The notes under the pieces were generated by a model. It ran no database searches, was not told the origin of the DNA, and was given only the letters and a program-made list of their open reading frames with translations. From NCBI GenBank assembly GCA_002633025.1, contig NMRB01000151.1:357296-421295 (forward strand): DNA of 64,000 nucleotides, in the 5' to 3' direction. This stretch comes from Notospermus geniculatus. Taxonomy: Eukaryota; Nemertea; Pilidiophora; Heteronemertea; Lineidae. Positions 59,176 to 64,000 of the stretch are shown piece after piece. The position numbers were made by a program, and so were the translations under genes. Numbering within the stretch: the stretch's first letter is position 1; every line of letters begins with the position of its first letter.

Positions 59176-60560
59176 CCCAAGTTCTTCAGAATCTGGGACA
59201 GTCAAAGAGCAACTCATTTGTGCATCACTTGATCCTTTCAGACCAATTAAGGGTACAAGGTGGTGACTTGATCAGGAACCAAACCTACAGCTTTTGAGGA
59301 CAGTGTGGGATCATGGCAAGCATCTTCTAAGTGAGGAAAACCATCTGCTCGTAGCAAAGACCTATATTTGGTGATGTTCCAGCAAATCCTGATTGTTAAT
59401 GGAGACTGAGGCTTAAGGCGCAACCTAAGCTTACACAAACAAGTCTTTCAACAGCTCGCAAATTGGATCTTGGTCTGTCTAGCTCCAGGAGATTCAGTCT
59501 GGTCTCACGAGCGACTTGCCGAGGGCTGTGCCCACACAATCGGAGAGGTCAACTATGTCCTCATGTTCAATGGGGTTGAACTGATGGTCATCGTCTGCCA
59601 GAAGCCAACGGATCTGCTGGGACAACATCCACTGCCAGGGTCCATCTTCAAGCGACTTGGATCTACAGTAGCCTGTGACATTTAAGGATCAAGTTGGACA
59701 GAGTGCCTTGTTTATTATGACCCATTTGACCCCACGATTGGAGTCTTAATGGATATGATGAGCTTCTTGTGGGTAGGTAAGTGGCAGGCTTGGATCCAGA
59801 GGGGCATGCGCCTCCCCTTTTGGCCAACAAATCTGTAAAATCGACATGAAATTCTGGAATTTGGAGCAAATTTCAATGTTCCTAGCACAGGGTGCCCCCG
59901 CTTTCCCGAAATCCTGGATCCGCCCCTGAGTGGAGGTGGAGGGTAACTGCTGAAGTCAGGCTATTCATGTTGAAGAGGGTCCTGAAAAACCAGACTGGAA
60001 TCCAGGAATAGTCACAGTGGCCAGCAAAATGTGGCCTGACATTCCCAGATTAATATTTTTGCTGATAATTAAAGCCCTTATGCAACTTGGTCAACAATCA
60101 ATAGAGGTCTCCTCATTAAGGTTAACCAATTAGCCGATATCAACTGTAACACATGACTAATAGATAGGATCTGCACTAAATACCCTGACGTTGTCACCAG
60201 TCGCTGTCAATCATTGGTTTTTCATCAAAACAGCACGTTCAGACCAGTCGTACTCGGAATCGATTTGAAAACCTAATCAATAATGCAGAGACAATCAGCC
60301 TACATTCTGCTTGCCTTCAGAAGGACAATATGCTTTATGAACAGGCCACTGACAGGTTGAAAATAGGGTAGTCCTGACGATGAATTTGTAATGATGGCAT
60401 GGCGAGGAAAGGTTGGAAAATTGGTCAGTGTCTTGGTAGATTTGCACCAAATATGATGTGATCTGGATGCCCACCAATGTTTCACCTGATATTTTCTGCT
60501 GCTGCCACAGAAAGACAGGACAAAACCTTTTTGAAACTGATCTTTACCTTTACCTGACAT

Positions 60561-60625
60561 TGACCTTGACCTTGACCTTAACCTTGACCCTGACCTTGAC
60601 CCTGACCTTGACCCTGACCTTGACT
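60561..60625 (+). repeat. TTGACC hexamer microsatellite (nuclear-receptor half-site array)
   Basis: Strict 6-bp period with TGACC(T/C) at 60561, 60567, 60573, 60585, 60591, 60597, 60603, 60609 and 60615 (TAACCT at 60579). The minus strand reads AGGTCA repeats, several as TCAAGGTCA. Confidence 0.9.
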
Positions 60626-61532
60626 GCAGAGTTACGGAGGAGATGGTGACTACTGAAATGGAGTGATGGTTTCAGCGCTTTCCAACTGGGAAACTTCAGC
60701 TTCAATCAAACTATGGAATGTCACCCCTGTCCCTATCTGAACTTCTCATGTTAGTACGACAACCACATTCATTATCAACTGAATTCCACAATTAGATTAG
60801 ACATACTTTATCATTATGGCCGCTGACAACACTCCCACATCTCATGTCCATTACGGTTTCCATGGCATCAAGAATCATCTTTTTCCATCTGAGATGATTT
60901 CGATCTATCCTCGGTGACATTTTCAACCACCGCTCCACACGGGTGTGAAGTTAGCTTGGAAAACGTTTCCTGTATTTATACCAGCATGGTGCTCCTCCGA
61001 TGTCGTTTCTTTGATGTTGAACATCCTTTTCATAAACCATAATGGCAAGCCTTCAGAATTTCCTGTCAGACACTTCCTGGCCTTGTTCCCTGCGATTTTC
61101 TCAGTTCTTCTTCTGCGTTCAGTGATGACCATCAAATGCGTAAACCGTGTTGTTAACAAAACTTGCCATATACTGGAGATCCTCGGCTGTTCCCCGCAGC
61201 TTTGCCCCAAAGCTTTGTCTTCAGGGCTGGTGGTTCTGGCCAGAATTCTTGTCTATGGTCATCAGGGGACAGGTCGGTTGAATGTGTTCTGGACTCCGTC
61301 CGTTTTGGTGTAGATCTGTGTCCTATTGTAACTTGGATTCAAGTAGTGAACCGTTTTCTCCTGTTTTTGTTCCAAGAACAACAGAAGCAACCACAAGAAA
61401 GAACATTTTCAAGCTTGGCAATTATCCTTTCGCCACTCTATTCTCCTCTTCTCCCTCAATACCAGCAATGATTACAAGGGAAAAAAATGGCAGAGAAGCG
61501 GGACTACGTGCATTTGATCTGATGTAACTTGC

Positions 61533-62028
61533 TGGCTCCATCAGTTGCTTTCCTGCTTCCCTTTCAAGTTGGCTCCAGGTCATTGGGTATGCAGGCGTAC
61601 AACTGGAGTTCAAGCCGAATGAGCATCTCGAATGAAGATGTCATTATGTCTCAACAAAAACATCTTGTGTCCTTTCTTCGTCCTTGCTCTTTGGCGATTT
61701 GTAAAGAATGGTAACAGGTGGTTAGCATCAGATGGTCTATAAAGCCACAGGATAGGCTAATCCATCATCAAGGGTTTGACTAATGGTGAGATTATCAAAT
61801 GATTTATAAGGAACGGAGCACGGGGGTTTCACGAGCGAGCGATTTCTTGATGTACGCTGATGAGTCAGAGATGATCACGGCGTAAAAAATCATCGATGGA
61901 GGCGAGGAAAGTGTTGAATCATGATCAGTGGATGAAGATGGTAACATGGTGGTTCAATCAGTTGCTTTCCTGCTTTGCTTTAAAGTTGGTCTCTAGGTCA
62001 TTGGGTAGGCTGGCCTAGAACTGGAGTT
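61533..62028 (+). repeat. Pair of ~77-bp direct repeats 420 bp apart
   Basis: CAATCAGTTGCTTTCCTGCTT-type sequence, then AGTTGG…AGGTCATTGGGTA, then ACTGGAGTT occurs at 61533-61610 and 61953-62028. Diverged but clearly related. The intervening 340 bp is unique. Confidence 0.6.
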
Positions 62029-62730
62029 TGACCATTTTGATGGCAGTGTGCGACTCAGTCACTCAGCAGACTGCAAAACAGGTATCCTCCTTTCAAATAA
62101 TTTCTTTGATTCTCTTGGCAATGGACCCAACTCGGTATTGGTGTAGGTTTTGTAATCGTGATTTCTGCTCGGAGATTTTTGCACCAAGTCGAAGTAAGAT
62201 GGAAAATCGTGTAGGCCTACGTCTTCCTGAGCTTAGCACCCAACCTTGCTCCACAGTTGCTGATTTCAGTTACATATTGTTGGATTTCAGTATCAGCCAA
62301 GTCTACTGATCACAAGATGATTGCACCCTGCAACCGTTCTAACCATTTTGATTTCTATTTGTTTGCTGTTACTTGAGCATTTTGGTGAGGCGATATAATG
62401 CTAGCTGCAAGACAACAGAAACTTTGCATTTCAGTGGGAACTTCAGAATTGGGAGCTTACTTCAGTCGGTATTAGGATTTCAGCTTGTTTCTGATATTTG
62501 ATTCCTGCGGGGAAAAAGGATGGTCTGACCATGCTAAAGGCATTAGTCAGAGAGGGATAAGATAAATTCATGTTGCCAAGGGGACATCGGTGATGGTGGA
62601 TTCGGTTACAGAATGACATCATCAGAGGGGGATTATGAAAAGTGTGGATGGCGTTCTCTTTGAAATACGAGAAATGCTGCCATGTCCTAGCTCAACTAAT
62701 CCTTCAGGTCACTCAGCGATGTACCTCACT

Positions 62731-63060
62731 CAGTTCTTCAGGTCACTGTCTTTAAAATTGCAGTCCCCTTGCTCAATCAGTTCTTTACTGAGGTTTCTGT
62801 GTCCAACATTGCTGTCCCCAGCTCAGCCAGTTCTTCAGGTCACTGTTTATGACGTTGCTGTCCACTTGCTCAGCCAGCTCTTCAGGTCACTGTTTATGAA
62901 ATTGCTGCCCCTTTGCTCAGCCAGTTCTTCAGGTCACTGTTTATGACGTTGCTGTCCCCAGCTCAGCCAGTTCTTCAGGTCACTGTTTATGACGTTGCTG
63001 TCCCCAGCTCAGCCAGTTCTTCAGGTCACTGTTTATGAAATTGCTGCCCCTTGCCCAGCC
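62731..63060 (+). repeat. Minisatellite, seven units of 46-50 bp
   Basis: CAG(T/C)TCTTCAGGTCACTGTTT followed by ATGA(C/A)(G/A)TTGCTG(T/C)CCC starts at 62731, 62778, 62828, 62875, 62922, 62968 and 63014, with a degenerate unit before 62731. The last three units are nearly identical, suggesting recent expansion. The 103-codon open frame overlapping it is a repeat artefact. Confidence 0.8.
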
Positions 63061-63128
63061 TCCCGTTTTCCACTCATTTTACCATCTTTGAGAGATTGAT
63101 GGTGCGTTTTTTTCCGCGTCTCAACGCG

Positions 63129-63178
63129 CCCAGCATGCCATTATCCTACGATGACTGATCGTCCTGTTGCATGCTGGG
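63129..63178. promoter_or_regulatory. Inverted pair of ZNF143/Staf-like motifs
   Basis: CCCAGCATGCCA (63129-63140) and, on the other strand, TTTACCCAGCATGCAACAGG (reverse of about 63164-63183) face each other. Both match the CCCAGCATGC core of ZNF143/Staf sites. No promoter, CpG-rich tract or transcript start is evident, so function is inference; the pair may simply be the arms of a short inverted repeat. Confidence 0.35.
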
Positions 63179-63525
63179 TAAACCCCGTCATTCAGTGGCA
63201 TGTCGACAGACATTTATCACAGAGATAATCCCACGATAGGACGTCATAGCCTAAGATGCTTTCATGACACTTGCTTTGATCTGGGGTTGGTGTTCCTCAT
63301 GTGATGGAATGAGTTGTTGGAAATGGCGGGGGTCACAAATTGTTTGACATCATCTGATGATGTTCAGTGATGATGTACAACTGACGGTGGGTGGGTAAGT
63401 GGGACCGTCCATTCACAACTGGTCCTCCAGTCATTCATAAATCTTGGCTTTGTCACAAACGATTCTTGCCATGAACTTCTAACACCAGTGCAAGCAACAC
63501 GACTAGGAACTCTCCAGGAGAAAGC

Positions 63526-63623
63526 CATCCTTTCATAGTAGGGCTTAGGTCTCACTCCTTTCCTCTTCTCAGATACGTTAAATCAGAGACACAGATGAAA
63601 CTGAACCTACTATCTGTGAGGTG
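63526..63623. repeat. Degraded MITE, family C
   Basis: CATCCTTTCATAGTAGGGCT…GTCTCACTCC at the left resembles 1803-1896; the right arm CTACTATCTGTGAGGTG is only partly complementary. Confidence 0.4.
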
Positions 63624-64000
63624 ATAGGCACTTGAGTTTCAACTACACCACTCTGAGCGCCAGTGTTGTATCAGTGGAATTCAGACTTGCCTTTGCACCT
63701 CATCGAATAGATCGGAGTTTGGCCAGTTTTTTCAACTCTTTCTTCATTACAAGTAAACTGCCGAGTTCTAGAACTTTTTCTGAGGGGTGTTTGATAATTT
63801 CATGCCTTATTGCTTGTACTTGTTTATGAACTCATTTCCATCGTATACTTTCTCCCACAATCTCCCCAACGCTCCGTAATCAAACATTGAATAAGCTGCA
63901 GATAAGACCTGTGAGAATCTTCACAAATTCTTCGCCTGGTTTATTCCTCTGAGCTCCGTGAAGTGGTTGTATGAAGGAGCCAATAAAGCGATTGCTGGAA

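Larger units (their letters stand above)
44619..64000 (+). other. FEZ intron 3' of exon copy B, at least 19.4 kb
   Basis: Donor GTAAGTT at 44619 is followed by the end of segment copy 2, then unique sequence to the window edge. I searched by eye for the next FEZ exon (the S-x-x-E-L-x-E-L-L and R-D-E-L-E-F-E-K-E-V-K segments) and did not find it. Stretches where I see nothing identifiable: 45786-48840, 51330-53100, 53130-56140 and 57900-58440. A 22-base gap lies at 53104-53125 beside a poly-C run. A 169-codon frame at 44878-45387 is disrupted in segment copy 1, so it is unlikely to be coding. Confidence 0.55.

Noticed and set aside
1-64000. CRISPR arrays, operons, prophage, bacterial promoters
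   Set aside because: Introns with GT-AG sites, SINEs and MITEs show animal nuclear DNA. The tandem repeats lack uniform spacers or associated genes.

Overview
The window is metazoan nuclear DNA, AT-rich and dominated by introns and repeats. I see no bacterial-style operons and no complete gene. The one gene I can recognise lies on the + strand: a FEZ/zygin/UNC-76 family gene (kinesin-1 cargo adaptor of axons). Three successive coding exons are at 4095-4203, 15559-15705 and 34582-34696, and a second copy of the third is at 44504-44618. The first exon(s) must lie left of the window. The conserved C-terminal coiled-coil exons were not found and probably lie beyond 64000. The FEZ match, very long introns, several tRNA-derived SINEs, many small inverted-repeat transposons and apparently high polymorphism suggest a marine invertebrate (deuterostome or spiralian). 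The species cannot be fixed from sequence alone.

Layout. 1-4094: upstream intron with a 170-bp foldback, a TAA-flanked inverted-repeat element (2099-3196) carrying a nested tRNA-derived SINE (2505-2799), and an AGGTGTCC-family element. 4095-4203: FEZ exon. 4204-15558: intron with two foldback MITEs, two SINEs and one unit of a CTCF-motif repeat. 15559-15705: FEZ exon. 15706-26819: intron with a TAA-flanked MITE, a hairpin/TG microsatellite, a ~166-bp tandem repeat running into an 882-bp gap, a 145-bp tandem array carrying CTCF-like sites, a TTA-flanked MITE and several minisatellites. 26820-36054 and 36055-about 45785: two tandem copies of a 9.2-9.7 kb segment, each with one identical copy of the 115-nt FEZ exon, a conserved 71-nt hairpin and the same minisatellite at its right end. 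45786-64000: intron with hairpins (one a perfect 37-bp palindrome), MITEs, a SINE, an AGGTGTCC repeat cluster, a TGACCT hexamer array and a 46-50 bp minisatellite.

The exon chain is phase-consistent (phase 0 to 0 to 0, then phase 1). Because the duplicated exon is 115 nt (1 mod 3), a transcript cannot include both copies without a frameshift. Either the copies are spliced mutually exclusively, or the duplication is two haplotypes placed end to end by the assembler. Other open frames (longest 155 and 169 codons) are within chance length for a window this size and show no family I recognise.
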